Source of the DNA: Brevundimonas sp. A19_0
Lineage (GTDB): Bacteria > Pseudomonadota > Alphaproteobacteria > Caulobacterales > Caulobacteraceae
Assembly (NCBI RefSeq): GCF_017744255.1
Contig: NZ_JAGHQP010000001.1
Span: 1-64,000, forward strand
DNA length: 64,000 nucleotides
Direction: 5' to 3'
Shown: in pieces, positions 44,628 to 55,191 of the stretch
Layout: each line of letters begins with the position of its first letter
How positions within the stretch are numbered: the stretch's first letter is position 1
The notes under the pieces: model-generated
Seen by the model: only the letters and a program-made list of their open reading frames with translations
Told to the model about the DNA's origin: nothing
The model's database searches: none
Made by a program: the position numbers and the translations under genes

Positions 44628-45542
44628 TCAGCCCGCCATCGCCATGTCGGGGGTGCGGACAACCTCACGCCAGGCGTCGCGGCGGGCCAGCAGTTCGCGA
44701 ACCAGCATGTTGTTGACCGCGTGGCCGGCCTTGTAGCCTTCGTAGCGGCCCAGCAGCGGGCCCCCCAGCACATAGAGGTCGCCGATGGCATCCAGCGCCT
44801 TGTGCTTGACGAACTCGCGCTCCATCCGCAGGCCGCCGGTGTTCAGGATCTGGTCCCCGTCGATCACCACGGCGTTCTCGAGGCTGCCGCCGCGGGCCAG
44901 ACCGGCGCGGCGCAGGGCGTCGACCTCATGGGCGAAGCCAAAGGTTCGCGCGGCCATAATGTCGCTGCGGAAGGTCGCTTCATCGACGACGAAATCGACC
45001 ACCTGATTGCCGATCACCGGCGTGTCGAAGTCGATCTCGAAGCGCATCTCATAGTGGTCACAGGGCAGCAGGCGGGCGTGCTTGTCGCCCTCCGTCACCT
45101 CGATCGGCTTCAGGATTTCGATGTAGCGCAGCGGGGCGGCCTGATTGCGGAAGCCGGCCCGGTCCAGCAGCTGGACGAACGGCAGGGCAGAGCCGTCGAG
45201 GATCGGCAGTTCGGGACCATCCACCTCGACCACGGCGTTCGAAATGCCGAGCGCGCAGAAGGCGGCCATCAGGTGCTCGATGGTCGACAGGCGCACACCG
45301 GCGCCATTCTCGATCATGGTGTTGAGGCGCGCCTCGACCACGGCCTGCCCCGACACCGGGATGCGGTTGTCACGGTCGGTGACGTCGGTGCGGACGAAGA
45401 CGATGCCCGTGCCCGTGGGGGCCGGGCGCACGGCCAGGCGCACGCGCTGGCCCGTATGCACGCCGACGCCGGCGATGATCGCCGGGGCGCGCAGGGTCTG
45501 TTCGAGATGATCGGCAGAAACCGGGATCACGAAACCGTCCAC
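44628..45542 (-). CDS. lpxC: UDP-3-O-acyl-N-acetylglucosamine deacetylase
   Basis: 304 residues, committed step of lipid A synthesis. Zinc ligands His90 (STIEHLMAA), His247 and Asp251 (FVKHKALDAIGDL); the catalytic His is in YKAGHAVNN. The start is GTG 45542, a few residues before QTLRAPAIIAGVGVHTG. Downstream of ftsZ on the same strand with a 129-base gap, the usual Caulobacterales order ftsZ-lpxC. Confidence 0.96.
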   Translation of the reverse strand: MDGFVIPVSADHLEQTLRAPAIIAGVGVHTGQRVRLAVRPAPTGTGIVFVRTDVTDRDNRIPVSGQAVVEARLNTMIENGAGVRLSTIEHLMAAFCALGISNAVVEVDGPELPILDGSALPFVQLLDRAGFRNQAAPLRYIEILKPIEVTEGDKHARLLPCDHYEMRFEIDFDTPVIGNQVVDFVVDEATFRSDIMAARTFGFAHEVDALRRAGLARGGSLENAVVIDGDQILNTGGLRMEREFVKHKALDAIGDLYVLGGPLLGRYEGYKAGHAVNNMLVRELLARRDAWREVVRTPDMAMAG

Positions 45543-45671
45543 ACAGAGGCCGGGCGGAATTGCCCGACCGAACCTCTATGCCGTGGTTGACGAGACGAAA
45601 ACCAAAGTCAGGTTTCGGATTGTTTCGCCCCGGTTACGAACGTCCGCAGCACGGACGGTCGCCGGCTATGC

Positions 45672-47255
45672 TCAGTTGGCCAGACGCCTCAGAAACGAAG
45701 GGATTTCCAACTCATCCTCCTCGGAGGGTTCAGGCTCCGGGGTCTTGAGGGCCGAGTTTCCCGACAGACGCATCGAGCGGGGCTCATTGTGCGTCTCCGA
45801 ACGGGCTTCCGGCGCATAGGGGGCCGGTTCCGGCTGGGCGCGCTTTCGACCGAACAGGCTCCAGCCCGACTTGCGGTGATGATCGCGATCGTCCCACTCG
45901 GGCTCGGGGGCAGGCTCCGGCTGGCGCTCGGCGCGCTGCGGCGTCGGCTCCATATAGAGGTCGCCCTGGACCGGACGGGTGGTGGCCCGCGGGTTCAGAT
46001 CGGCTTCGTACTCCTCGACCCAGGGATCGACGATCGGGTCGAGCGTGCGCGGCTCGGCGGCCTTGATCACCGGCTCGGCGGGGGCAGCAGCCGGCGCGGG
46101 GCGCGGCTCAATGCGCGGCTCGGGGGCGCGGGCCTGTTCGAAGGTCGGGGTAACCGGCGCCGGTTCGGCCGAACGGATCACGGGCTCGGCGGCGCGGCGC
46201 GGCTCGCGGTCGGCCATGGTTGGCGCAGGCGCCGGGCGGGTGGCCGGCGTGGGGCGCGACAGGGTGGACGGCGGGGTCTGGGCGACCACGCCCTCGTCCA
46301 TGCCGGTGGCCACGACCGACACGCGGATCTTGCCGTCCAGAGCCGGATCGAAGGCCGCACCGAAGATGATGTTGGCGTCGGGGTCGACCTCGGCCGAGAT
46401 GGCGTTGGCGGCCTCGTCGACTTCCAGCAGGGTCATGTCCATGCCGCCGGTGATGTTCACCAGCACGGCCTTGGCTCCCTTCAGGCTGGTCTCGTCCAGC
46501 AGCGGGTTGGCGATGGCGTTCTGGGCGGCCATCAGGGCGCGGTCGTCACCCTCGGCCTCGCCCGTGCCCATCATGGCCTTGCCCATTTCGCTCATCACGG
46601 CGCGGACGTCGGCAAAGTCGAGGTTAATCAGGCCCGGCAGGATCATCAGATCAGTGATCGAGCGCACGCCCGAGTGCAGGACCTGGTCGGCCATGCCGAA
46701 GGCGTCCGAGAAGGTCGTCCGCTCATTGGCGACCCGGAACAGGTTCTGGTTCGGGATGACGATCAGGGTGTCGACATAACGCTGCAGCTCGGCAATGCCG
46801 GCCTCGGCCAGGCGCATGCGGTGACGGCCTTCGAAAGTGAAGGGCTTGGTCACGACGCCGACAGTCAGGATATTGCGGTCCCGCGCGCATTTCGCGATCA
46901 CGGGCGCGGCGCCGGTCCCCGTGCCACCGCCCATACCGGCGGTGATGAAGACCATATGGGCGCCTTCCAGATGGGTGGCGATCTCGTCAGCTGATTCCTC
47001 GGCGGCGTTCATGCCGACCTCGGGGTGGGCGCCCGCACCCAGGCCTTGGGTAATCGTTTCGCCCAGCTGGATACGCCGGTCGGTCTTGGCGAAGCTGAGG
47101 TGCTGGGCGTCGGTGTTGGCGACGACAAAGTCGACCCCCTCGAGGCCCGCGTCGATCATATTGTTGACGGCATTGCCGCCCGCACCGCCGACGCCGAACA
47201 CGACGATCCGCGGCTTCAATTCCGTAGCTTCAGGACGCACCAGCGACAGCGACAT
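45672..47255 (-). CDS. ftsZ: Cell division GTPase FtsZ
   Basis: 527 residues. Tubulin-like core with the GTP signature GGGTGTG (109-115), synergy-loop stretch and NxxDFADV; the core ends near residue 320. A linker of about 190 residues rich in Pro, Ala, Glu and Arg follows, then the C-terminal peptide [12 protein letters not shown] that binds FtsA and other partners. The long linker is typical of Caulobacterales. Start ATG 47255 with GAGGTCGG upstream; the longer frame has no support. Unlike the standard order ftsQ-ftsA-ftsZ, a TonB receptor gene lies between ftsA and ftsZ, so ftsZ must rely on its own promoter in 47256-47470. Confidence 0.98.
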   Translation of the reverse strand: MSLSLVRPEATELKPRIVVFGVGGAGGNAVNNMIDAGLEGVDFVVANTDAQHLSFAKTDRRIQLGETITQGLGAGAHPEVGMNAAEESADEIATHLEGAHMVFITAGMGGGTGTGAAPVIAKCARDRNILTVGVVTKPFTFEGRHRMRLAEAGIAELQRYVDTLIVIPNQNLFRVANERTTFSDAFGMADQVLHSGVRSITDLMILPGLINLDFADVRAVMSEMGKAMMGTGEAEGDDRALMAAQNAIANPLLDETSLKGAKAVLVNITGGMDMTLLEVDEAANAISAEVDPDANIIFGAAFDPALDGKIRVSVVATGMDEGVVAQTPPSTLSRPTPATRPAPAPTMADREPRRAAEPVIRSAEPAPVTPTFEQARAPEPRIEPRPAPAAAPAEPVIKAAEPRTLDPIVDPWVEEYEADLNPRATTRPVQGDLYMEPTPQRAERQPEPAPEPEWDDRDHHRKSGWSLFGRKRAQPEPAPYAPEARSETHNEPRSMRLSGNSALKTPEPEPSEEDELEIPSFLRRLAN

Positions 47256-47312
47256 GTGATTTCCGACCTCTAATCCGAGCCCGCTCCGTCCAACCGAACG
47301 CCAATCCCCCCC

Positions 47313-47339
47313 GAATCGCATTGGTTATGAGCGGGTTAA
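47313..47339 (-). promoter_or_regulatory. Candidate CtrA and CcrM sites in the ftsZ promoter region
   Basis: Minus strand 47339-47324 reads TTAA-CCCGCTC-ATAAC, one mismatch from the CtrA consensus TTAA-N7-TTAAC. GAATC at 47313-47317 is a GANTC site for CcrM. In Caulobacter ftsZ transcription is repressed by CtrA and needs GANTC methylation, so both are plausible 60-85 bases upstream of the start codon. The CtrA match is moderate and half-sites occur by chance. Confidence 0.4.
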
Positions 47340-47470
47340 TAGAACACCCGTAAGCCTTAACAGGTGGTTACCGCATAGACTGAGTCGGGGAACGGGCCAG
47401 AGGGGGCAAACGCTCCCGGTGCCCATATATTTCGACAGGGTCCCGAGGGTTCGATCGGCCATGCCTGCAA

Positions 47471-47503
47471 AGAAAAAGGGCGGCTCTTGCGAGCCGCCCT
47501 TTT
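47471..47503 (-). terminator. Rho-independent terminator of the TonB receptor gene
   Basis: Nine-bp stem GGGCGGCTC/GAGCCGCCC with a 4-base loop; on the minus strand it is followed by TTTTTCTTT. It lies just after the receptor stop and insulates ftsZ from readthrough. Confidence 0.9.
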
Positions 47504-47524
47504 CCGTTCCGGTAGGGAAGAACC

Positions 47525-50500
47525 TTACCAGGGACGGAAGTTCAGACCGATGAAGAAGCGACGGCCCCAGGCATCGAAGTTGTTGTAGAGCGAGCCGCCC
47601 AGGTAGGGGTTCTGCTCGTTGTCGAAGGCGTTGACCACACCGGCGCGCAGCGACAGGTCGTCACGCACGTTCCACCGGAAGGTGAAGTCGTGGCGGGTGA
47701 ACGCGCCGGTCTTGTAGCTGTCGACCGGGCGACCATCCAGGTTGCTGATACCGGCGAACACGTCGGCGATATCCTGCGAGGTCTGCCAGTCGGCAGTCCA
47801 GCTGACGCTCCAGATGTCGTTCGGCGCATAGGTCAGCGTCGAGTTGAAGCGGACGCGCGGGTAGTACACGCCGCCCACCAGACCGGTGGCATCGGTGGGA
47901 TCGTCGGTGTTCAGGTACTGCTCCTGCGAGATCAGCCACAGGCCGCTCAGGCTGTAGGAGAAGCGACCCATGTCGCGACCGATCACGTCGTAGGTGTCCA
48001 GACCGTAGTTCAGGGTGAAGTCCAGACCTTCGGTTTCCAGACCCGCGTAGTTGATCGAGCCCTGGATGAAGCCACCGATCGGGTCGTTGTTCGGCCCGCC
48101 GATGTAGAACTCACGGCCCGGGGTCGGATCGTTGCGGAAGATGGTCGCGCAGGCCGCCGTGTTCAGCGAGTCGCCGTTCACGCAGTTGGCCGCCGCAGTC
48201 GCCGCCGACACCGAGGCGATAACCTTGTCGACCCGGATGTCATAGTAGTCGAGGACCAGCGACAGGTTCGGGAAGAACCGCGGCTTCAGGATCACCGAGA
48301 AGGTGAACGATTCCGACTCTTCCGGCTCCAGGAACGGGTTACCCGCGTTCACACCGGCCACGCCCGAGGTGTAGACCGGACGATAGTCATCTGCCGTCGT
48401 GGCCGTATCACCGTTGAAGTCGTAGCTCAGCGAGGTGCCGTTGGCGGCATTATACTGGGCCAGCAGGGCGTTACAGTTGGCCACGCGGTTGGAGCGGGTT
48501 TCCGGGTTCTGGGCGATGATGTTCGGCGTGGCACAGGGGTCCACGACACCGTTCCAGAAGGTCTGGGTCGCCGGGCTGAAGTTTTCAGCCAGGTTCGGCA
48601 CACGCACCGAGGTGTTCAGGCTGGTCCGGAAGGCGATGTCCGGGATCGGACGGTAGACCAGGTTCAGACCATAGACGTCGCCCTTGCCGGCGGTGGTGTA
48701 GTCGAACTCGCGGTAGGAGGCGCTGAACTCGGCGTAGTCACCCAGGAAGCTGTCACGGAACAGCGGGATAGCGATTTCGCCGTAGAACTCGTCGCTTTCG
48801 TATTCCGCACCCGGGAAGTCAGGGCCGGTGTTCAGGAACAGCCAGCGATCGCCGGTGTCCGCGCTGCGACCCACAGCCTCCGTGTACTCACGACGGTGCT
48901 CGAAGCCGAGCGCCACGCCCAGCGGGCCGGCACCCCAGAAGTCCCACAGCTGACCCGAGACGTTGACCAGGGTCTGCTCCGAGATGTTCTGCTGACGAAC
49001 GCGGATCGTGGCGTCGATATAGTTCAGGGCCGCTTCCGACTGGTTGTCGGCGCCGAAGATGTTCAGCGGCTGACATTCGGCAAGCGCGGCAGCGCCCGTC
49101 GCATAGTCACGCAGGTCGGCGTAACCCCAGTTGTAGTCGAAAGGCGTGCCACCTTCGGCAGCGATCCGCTGCGCCCGGCAGACGATCTCGCCGGGGTTAC
49201 CATTGACCACACCGGCCGCGTCGACCACGGCATCGGCCGCCAGGGCGAAGCGCAGGACATCCACGCCGCGCTCGGCGTTGACGTTGTTCATTTCACCGCG
49301 GGTGTAGCCGACATCCCAGCCCACGTTGCGGAAGAACAGCAGGTTGTCCAGATCACCTTCAAGGGCGATCACATAGCGTTCGACCTCACGGCTGTTGTCC
49401 TGCATCCGGTCCGGACCGAACATGACGTGACGGGCGAACGGCGCGGAGAACGCAGCACCCGGGGCGCCCGGCTGGGTCGCCGTCGGCGGTCCATAGGGAA
49501 CGGCGGTGTTCGCCGCAATCGCGTCCTTGACGATCTGCGGCAGGAAGGCGTTGTCGCTCCAGCGCAGGTCGAACGCGGCGGTGCTGCGGATCGGGTTGGT
49601 CTGGTCGTCGCCATAGGTAACGTCCAGCAGGTTGACGTCGAAGAACGTCGGCTGGGCGATATCGAACGCCTCTTCCTTGACGTACTTGTACTCGCCGCTC
49701 AGCGTCACATTGTCCAGCACGTTGAAGGTGAAGCCGGCCTGATAACGCTGCGACTCGATTTCCGGGAAGCGCGAAGCGGTCGAGAAGTCGGCCGCGCTGA
49801 CGCCGTCGCCACCGTAGTTGTACGGACGCGACAGACCGACAGTGCCGATGCGCTGACCGAAGTCGGCCAGACGAGCCGTGCCCGTGCCCGGATCATACCA
49901 GAAGGTCTTGCCCGGGTTCGGGGCGAAACACTGCGAGTTCGTCACGCGCGAGACCGAGGTCGGAACGCAGAGGAAGGTACCGCTCAGCGTCGGGTACGGA
50001 ATCAGCGGGTTGTCCAGCGGGCTCGGCTGCTGGGTGTTGAACAGGGTGGTCTGACCCCATTGCGGACGGTCGATGCGGTTCAGGTTGTAGAACAGCATGT
50101 TGTCCAGGACGCCATCCGAGCGCGCGTAGTTCGGATCAGCATCGATGCCGATCAGACGCGGATCCTCGGCCAGCCAGTCGACGTCGAACGAGGTGACCAT
50201 GTCGGCCTTCTCGTACTCACCGAAGGCGTAGACGTTCAGGCGGTCGTCCAGCAGGTTGGTACCGACCAGCAGCGAGGCGCGGCGGGTGGCTTCACCGTTC
50301 TGGTTGATCATGCCGTAGTTGGCGTCGAACTCGATGCCTTCGAAGTCGTCGCGCAGGATGAAGTTCAGCACCCCGGCCACGGCGTCGGCGCCGTAGATCG
50401 ACGAGGCACCGCCGGTGATGATCTCGATGTTCTCGATCAGCAGGCGGGGAATGGTGGAGACGTCAACCGACAGCGTGCCGGCGCTCGAGCCGACGTGACG

Positions 50501-50875
50501 GCGACCGTCCACCAGGGTCAGGGTACGGCCGGTACCCAGCGAACGCAGGTTGGCAAAGTCCAGACCGCCGTCGTTCAGGCCCGAGCCCGTCGTGTCCGAC
50601 GGAACCAGCGAGTTCGACAGGGCCGGGATGGTGGCCAGATAGTCGATGACCGTCGACTGACCGGTGGTCAGCAGCGCTTCACGCTCGACCTGGATCAGCG
50701 GGGTGGGGGCGTTGGTCGGGTCGCGGCGGATACGCGAACCGGTAACGACGATTTCCTCGACCTGAACCTCGCCCTGCGGGTCCTGGCTGGCATCCTGGGC
50801 CAGGGCCGGAGCCGAGGCGGCGATGACGCCCGCCAGGATGGTCGTTCCAAAGAGATACTTGCGCTTCAACAGCAT
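47525..50875 (-). CDS. TonB-dependent outer-membrane receptor
   Basis: 1116 residues. Signal peptide MLLKRKYLFGTTILAGVIAASAPALAQ, then EVQVEEIVVTGSRIRRD (TonB-box-like), plug domain (about 60-170) with the NxRxLGxxRTLxLVDGRRHV pattern, and a long barrel ending in RRFFIGLNFRPW with the terminal aromatic needed for insertion. The large size and the plug LVDGRR motif are typical of the receptors that are numerous in Caulobacterales; substrate (sugar, peptide, siderophore) not predictable. ATG 50875 chosen by the signal peptide. Located between ftsA and ftsZ on the same strand, with its own terminator. Confidence 0.95.
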   Translation of the reverse strand: MLLKRKYLFGTTILAGVIAASAPALAQDASQDPQGEVQVEEIVVTGSRIRRDPTNAPTPLIQVEREALLTTGQSTVIDYLATIPALSNSLVPSDTTGSGLNDGGLDFANLRSLGTGRTLTLVDGRRHVGSSAGTLSVDVSTIPRLLIENIEIITGGASSIYGADAVAGVLNFILRDDFEGIEFDANYGMINQNGEATRRASLLVGTNLLDDRLNVYAFGEYEKADMVTSFDVDWLAEDPRLIGIDADPNYARSDGVLDNMLFYNLNRIDRPQWGQTTLFNTQQPSPLDNPLIPYPTLSGTFLCVPTSVSRVTNSQCFAPNPGKTFWYDPGTGTARLADFGQRIGTVGLSRPYNYGGDGVSAADFSTASRFPEIESQRYQAGFTFNVLDNVTLSGEYKYVKEEAFDIAQPTFFDVNLLDVTYGDDQTNPIRSTAAFDLRWSDNAFLPQIVKDAIAANTAVPYGPPTATQPGAPGAAFSAPFARHVMFGPDRMQDNSREVERYVIALEGDLDNLLFFRNVGWDVGYTRGEMNNVNAERGVDVLRFALAADAVVDAAGVVNGNPGEIVCRAQRIAAEGGTPFDYNWGYADLRDYATGAAALAECQPLNIFGADNQSEAALNYIDATIRVRQQNISEQTLVNVSGQLWDFWGAGPLGVALGFEHRREYTEAVGRSADTGDRWLFLNTGPDFPGAEYESDEFYGEIAIPLFRDSFLGDYAEFSASYREFDYTTAGKGDVYGLNLVYRPIPDIAFRTSLNTSVRVPNLAENFSPATQTFWNGVVDPCATPNIIAQNPETRSNRVANCNALLAQYNAANGTSLSYDFNGDTATTADDYRPVYTSGVAGVNAGNPFLEPEESESFTFSVILKPRFFPNLSLVLDYYDIRVDKVIASVSAATAAANCVNGDSLNTAACATIFRNDPTPGREFYIGGPNNDPIGGFIQGSINYAGLETEGLDFTLNYGLDTYDVIGRDMGRFSYSLSGLWLISQEQYLNTDDPTDATGLVGGVYYPRVRFNSTLTYAPNDIWSVSWTADWQTSQDIADVFAGISNLDGRPVDSYKTGAFTRHDFTFRWNVRDDLSLRAGVVNAFDNEQNPYLGGSLYNNFDAWGRRFFIGLNFRPW

Positions 50876-51083
50876 GTTTTGTTGCCCCAACCGTGAGATT
50901 TGAGAGTACGTGACGCAGCCCACAGATCGCAGCCTACGCTTCCGGATTGCACGCTAGCAGCAAAGTGGCGCGCCACAAGGCATTGTGGCCCGACTGTGAC
51001 CAATGAAGGTGCCACATGTTACAATCCGGACACACTCTCGCCACGCACGCGAAATGTTTCGGATCGCCCGAACGGACGGCATT

Positions 51084-52409
51084 TCAGAGGTTACGGCGAA
51101 GCCAGTCCGCCGCGCGGGCGATCACACCGCCCTCCCCCAGCCCCGGCGCATCGGCGGCGGAAATCTGGCGGGTCATGAGCCGGCGAGCCGAAACTGATTC
51201 CCGCGGGCCATAGGCCGCCTTGAGCAGGCTGCCGGCGGCCGCACAGAACGCGGGACCTGACGCCGCATCGGCCAGATGGGGCGCCCGCTGGGGCCGCCCA
51301 AGACGAACCGGTCGATCAAAAACGCGGACCGCCAGCTCCCGCACGCCGTTCAGCTGGCTGGCCCCGCCGGTCAGCACGACACTGGTACCGGGATCGAGCG
51401 CGATGCCGCCGCTGCGAATCCGGTCCCGCAGGATTTCCAGCGTCTCCTCGACCCGGGGCGCGATCACACTTTTCAGCATGGCACGCGGGACCACCACGGC
51501 GCCCGCCGAAGGATCCTCGCCCCGCGGCGGGGCTTCGAGCAACTCCCGATCCTCATTGGCCGAGGCCATGGCCGAGCCATGCAGCGTCTTCAGACGCTCG
51601 GCCCCCGCCCGCGAGGTCGACAGGCCGCGGGCGATATCGCTGGTCACGTGATCGCCGCCGACATTCAGGCTCTCGACATGCAGCAGGCTGCGGCCGGACC
51701 ACACGGTCGCCGTCGTCGTACCGCCCCCCATGTCGATGCACAGGGCGCCCAGATCCATCTCGTCGTCTTCAAGGGCGGCCAGGGCGGATGTCACCGGCGC
51801 CGCGACCACACCCTGCAGATCAAGATGGGCCAGCTCCAGACAGTGGCTGAGCGACAGGAACGCCGTCTCGGCCATCGACACGACCAGCAGGTCGAGTTCG
51901 AGGCTGTTGCCCCGCATGGCGCGCGGATCGCGCACGCCCCTGGCATCGTCGACCGACCAGGCGACAGGCAGCACGTGGATGGGGCGACGGTCCGGCAACC
52001 GGATTTTGTCCAGCGCCAGGCCGATGGCCCGCGCGAGATCAGCATCGCTGACCGGATTGGCGCCGAGGGAGACGCGTGCGCGCACGCGGTGGCTCTGCAT
52101 CCGGCCAGCGGAGGTGCTGACCATCACGCCGGTCACGGGGACGCCGGCAGCCCGCTCGGCGCGCTCGACCACATGACCGATGGCCTGGGCCGCGCCTTCC
52201 ATGTCGACGATCATACCCTGCTGCACACCACGCGACTGCACATGGCCCACGCCGGCGACACGCACGGTGCGGTCGGCATGGCGCACACCGTCAGCCTTCA
52301 TGATGAAACAGGCCATCTTGGAGTGGCCGATATCCAGCGCGGCGACCAGCGGCGCGCGGCTGCTGCCCACCGCGCCATCAAGGCTGAGTTCCGGACGACG
52401 CCCCGCCAT
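51084..52409 (-). CDS. ftsA: Cell division protein FtsA
   Basis: 441 residues, actin-like ATPase that tethers FtsZ to the membrane. Phosphate-1 LVAALDIGHSKMACF, phosphate-2 LCIDMGGGTTTATVW and adenosine motif VVLTGGASQLNGV are visible. The C-terminal amphipathic targeting helix is IARAADWLRRNL. Start ATG 52409 overlaps the ftsQ stop (TGATG). Confidence 0.96.
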   Translation of the reverse strand: MAGRRPELSLDGAVGSSRAPLVAALDIGHSKMACFIMKADGVRHADRTVRVAGVGHVQSRGVQQGMIVDMEGAAQAIGHVVERAERAAGVPVTGVMVSTSAGRMQSHRVRARVSLGANPVSDADLARAIGLALDKIRLPDRRPIHVLPVAWSVDDARGVRDPRAMRGNSLELDLLVVSMAETAFLSLSHCLELAHLDLQGVVAAPVTSALAALEDDEMDLGALCIDMGGGTTTATVWSGRSLLHVESLNVGGDHVTSDIARGLSTSRAGAERLKTLHGSAMASANEDRELLEAPPRGEDPSAGAVVVPRAMLKSVIAPRVEETLEILRDRIRSGGIALDPGTSVVLTGGASQLNGVRELAVRVFDRPVRLGRPQRAPHLADAASGPAFCAAAGSLLKAAYGPRESVSARRLMTRQISAADAPGLGEGGVIARAADWLRRNL

Positions 52410-53335
52410 CACAGACCCCCTGCTGCATAGGCGGCATTGGCCAGGTCGCCCGCGAGCGTCTCGGGCCGCAGACCGAGGGTGCCCGGCACCTTCAGGTCCA
52501 CCAGCTCGAACCCGCGCTCGAACAGATGATGGCGCTGGTCCAGCGCATCCAGCTGGATCAGGGCGCCCTCGACGTCTTCGGCCGGCAGGCGGATCAGGCC
52601 CCCGTCCTTGAGACGCACGTCCCAACGCCGCTCATCGACCCTGACCAGGGCCTCGGTGCGGTCGCGCAGGCGCGGGCGCGCCTCAATCAGCGGCAGGATG
52701 TCGGCGGCAGCCGCTTCGGCCCCCGCCCCCACCACCAGCGGCAGATGCAGATACTGACGCGGATCGGCGCCCCGGATCACCTGACCCTCCCCGTCGATCA
52801 CTGAGATCTGTCCGTTCGCCTGCCAGATGGCCATACGGTCGTGCTCGACCACCTCGACCAGCAGGGTCCCGGGGAGCAGACGCACCACACGCGCGTCCTT
52901 GACCCAGCTGACGGCCCGGACCTGTTCCAGCAGGGCCTCCAGGTCGAGCGAGTTCATCGACTGGCCGCGTTGAACGTCCAGGGCGGCCTGGATCGCGGGC
53001 GTGGCCTCGGCCGACGCCCCGGTCACATGCACGCGCGACAGGCGAAAGCCCATCCCGGCGACCATGCCGTCAATGCCATGGGACATCGACTGGCCCACGC
53101 GCTCGGCCCGCGCCCCGGTCGCCATCAGACCGCCAATGAACAGCACGCCGACCAGCAGCGAAATCCCGACCGCGCGCGCCGACAGGTCCAGCCGACCGAT
53201 GGCCGCCATCTTGGCCGGCAGGCCGTTGGGCTGCGCCTTGCCGCGCCCTCCGCGACCGCGTGACGACGGAGCCTGACGCCCCCGGGACGTGCCTCCGCCT
53301 TGCTGGCGCCGGCCGCCGCGAACTACCGCGGGCAT
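52409..53335 (-). CDS. ftsQ: Cell division protein FtsQ
   Basis: 308 residues. Basic cytoplasmic head rich in Gly/Arg/Gln, one membrane segment (around [20 protein letters not shown]), POTRA domain ([22 protein letters not shown]), then the FtsQ beta domain with [46 protein letters not shown]. Bitopic divisome scaffold that contacts FtsB/L. I use ATG 53335, which overlaps the ddl end by 13 bases; an upstream in-frame ATG at 53356 is also possible. Confidence 0.95.
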   Translation of the reverse strand: MPAVVRGGRRQQGGGTSRGRQAPSSRGRGGRGKAQPNGLPAKMAAIGRLDLSARAVGISLLVGVLFIGGLMATGARAERVGQSMSHGIDGMVAGMGFRLSRVHVTGASAEATPAIQAALDVQRGQSMNSLDLEALLEQVRAVSWVKDARVVRLLPGTLLVEVVEHDRMAIWQANGQISVIDGEGQVIRGADPRQYLHLPLVVGAGAEAAAADILPLIEARPRLRDRTEALVRVDERRWDVRLKDGGLIRLPAEDVEGALIQLDALDQRHHLFERGFELVDLKVPGTLGLRPETLAGDLANAAYAAGGL

Positions 53336-54264
53336 GACGCGTCCTCCACCATCCACCTGACCAGTTCCGGATACCCGATGCCGACATGGGCGGCCTGCTC
53401 CGGAACGAGCGAGGTCGAGGTCATGCCCGGCTGGGTGTTGACCTCCAGAAGAACGAGAACGTCCTTAATATCGTCATAACGAAAATCGGATCGTGACACG
53501 CCGCGACAGCCCAGCGCCGCATGGGCCCGCTCCGAAAGCCGCAGGGCCATCTCGAACACATCGGATTTCAGTCGCGCCGGCAGCTCGTGGACCGAGCCGC
53601 CCGGAGCATATTTGGCTTCATAGTCATAGAAGCCCTTGGTCGGGGTGATGTCGGTCACCGTCAGCGCCCGCGGGCCGTCCGCCTCACCCAGCACGGCGAC
53701 CGCCAGTTCGCGACCGGCGATGAAGGGCTCCACCATCACCTGCTCGCCATAGGTCCAGTCGTCGGCACCGATCTCCTGGGGCGGGCGGTTCGATCCTTCG
53801 GTGACCAGAAAGACGCCGACCGATGACCCCTCGGCATTCGGCTTGATCACATAGGGCGGTGCGATCACGTGGTCGCGCGCGACCTCATGCCGGTCGAACA
53901 GGCCCCCGCCCGGCACCGGTATGCCGGCCGCCGCCAGCACCGCCTTCGATTTCGCCTTGTCCATGGCCAGCGCCGAGGCCAGCACGCCGGAATGCGTATA
54001 GGGAATGCCCAGCGTCTCCAGCACGCCCTGGACGCAACCGTCCTCGCCCCAGGCGCCGTGCAGACAGTTCAGCACCACATCGGGGCGCACCAGACCGCCC
54101 AGCACATTGGCCAGATCCCGCCCGGCATCGATACGGCTGACGCGGCCGACCTGTCCCTCCAGCGCATCCGCACAGCCCTTGCCCGAGTTCAGCGACACCT
54201 CGCGCTCCGCCGACAGCCCTCCCATCAGGACGGCGACATGCAGGTCTTTCAGGGAGCGCTTCAT
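53323..54264 (-). CDS. ddl: D-alanine--D-alanine ligase
   Basis: 313 residues, ATP-grasp enzyme making D-Ala-D-Ala. [34 protein letters not shown], the ATP-binding [16 protein letters not shown] and [19 protein letters not shown] are all diagnostic. Located between murB and ftsQ, the standard dcw order. Confidence 0.97.
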   Translation of the reverse strand: MKRSLKDLHVAVLMGGLSAEREVSLNSGKGCADALEGQVGRVSRIDAGRDLANVLGGLVRPDVVLNCLHGAWGEDGCVQGVLETLGIPYTHSGVLASALAMDKAKSKAVLAAAGIPVPGGGLFDRHEVARDHVIAPPYVIKPNAEGSSVGVFLVTEGSNRPPQEIGADDWTYGEQVMVEPFIAGRELAVAVLGEADGPRALTVTDITPTKGFYDYEAKYAPGGSVHELPARLKSDVFEMALRLSERAHAALGCRGVSRSDFRYDDIKDVLVLLEVNTQPGMTSTSLVPEQAAHVGIGYPELVRWMVEDASCPR

Positions 54265-54279
54265 GGTGCGGAACGAAAC

Positions 54280-55191
54280 TCAGAGGGGGCGGCCGATCCT
54301 CCTGATCTCCCAATCGAGGTTTACGCCGAGTTTACTTTGAACGTCGGCGCGCACCGCCTCGCCCAGACCCTCGATGTCGGCAGCCGTCGCCTCGCCCGGG
54401 TTGATCATGAAATTGCTGTGCAATTCGCTGAACTTGGCCCCGCCACCCGTCACCGAGAAAAGTTTTCCACGCCAGCCCGCTTCATCCACAAGTTTCCAGC
54501 TGGAGTGGCCGGGCGGATTCTTGAAGGTCGAGCCGCCGGTCTTCTCGCGGATCGGCTGGGTCTGTTCCCGGCGGCTGGTGATCTCGTCGATCCGGGCCTG
54601 CACGGCCTCGGGGTCGTCGGGGGTGCCGCGATAGGTGGCCTCCAGCCAGAGGATGTCGGCGGGCGCCTCCGAGTGCCGATAGGTGTAGCCGAAGTCGGCC
54701 AGCGCATACTCGACGCGCTCGCCCGTCCGGGTCACGCCCCGCGCCGAGACCAGCACATCCCTGGTCTCCGAGCCGTAGCACCCGGCGTTCATGGTCAGGG
54801 CGCCGCCGATCGTGCCCGGAATGCCGGCATAGAATTCCAGCCCGCCGATCCCGGCCTTTGCTGAAGCGCGCGCCACCATGGAGTCCAGTGCGCCCGCGCC
54901 CGCAGTGATCGTGTCGCCCTCGGTCGTGATCTGTGCCCAGGGGCGCCCGGCCAGGCGGATCACCACCCCCTCGACCCCGCCGTCGCGCACGATGACGTTC
55001 GACCCCACACCCAACACCGTGACCGGCACCGAGGCGTCGAGAGCCTTCAGAAAGTCGGCCAGATCATCTGCATCCGCCGGAATGAACAGCACATCCGCTG
55101 CCCCGCCCACCCGAAACCAGGTGTACGGCCCCAGCGGCTCGTCCCGCAGCAGCTTGCCGCGGACTTCGGGGAGTGTATCACGCCAGCTCAT
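54280..55191 (-). CDS. murB: UDP-N-acetylenolpyruvoylglucosamine reductase
   Basis: 303 residues, FAD-dependent. [55 protein letters not shown] and the catalytic Ser region [14 protein letters not shown] match type IIb-like short MurB. ATG at 55191 overlaps the murC stop by four bases (ATGA). Confidence 0.97.
   Translation of the reverse strand: MSWRDTLPEVRGKLLRDEPLGPYTWFRVGGAADVLFIPADADDLADFLKALDASVPVTVLGVGSNVIVRDGGVEGVVIRLAGRPWAQITTEGDTITAGAGALDSMVARASAKAGIGGLEFYAGIPGTIGGALTMNAGCYGSETRDVLVSARGVTRTGERVEYALADFGYTYRHSEAPADILWLEATYRGTPDDPEAVQARIDEITSRREQTQPIREKTGGSTFKNPPGHSSWKLVDEAGWRGKLFSVTGGGAKFSELHSNFMINPGEATAADIEGLGEAVRADVQSKLGVNLDWEIRRIGRPL

Noticed and set aside
45641-45657. Hairpin CGTCCG/CGGACG after ftsZ
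   Set aside because: Only six pairs and no T-run, so not a convincing terminator.
47690-50896. A 1068-codon open frame on the plus strand opposite the TonB receptor gene
   Set aside because: It is the shadow of a real gene with few T-starting codons: Val/Arg/Gly/Asp-rich, no domain, and the minus-strand gene has signal peptide, plug and barrel.
50876-51083. 208-bp gap upstream of the TonB receptor
   Set aside because: Relatively AT-rich and probably its promoter, but no Fur box, riboswitch or clear -35/-10 could be named.
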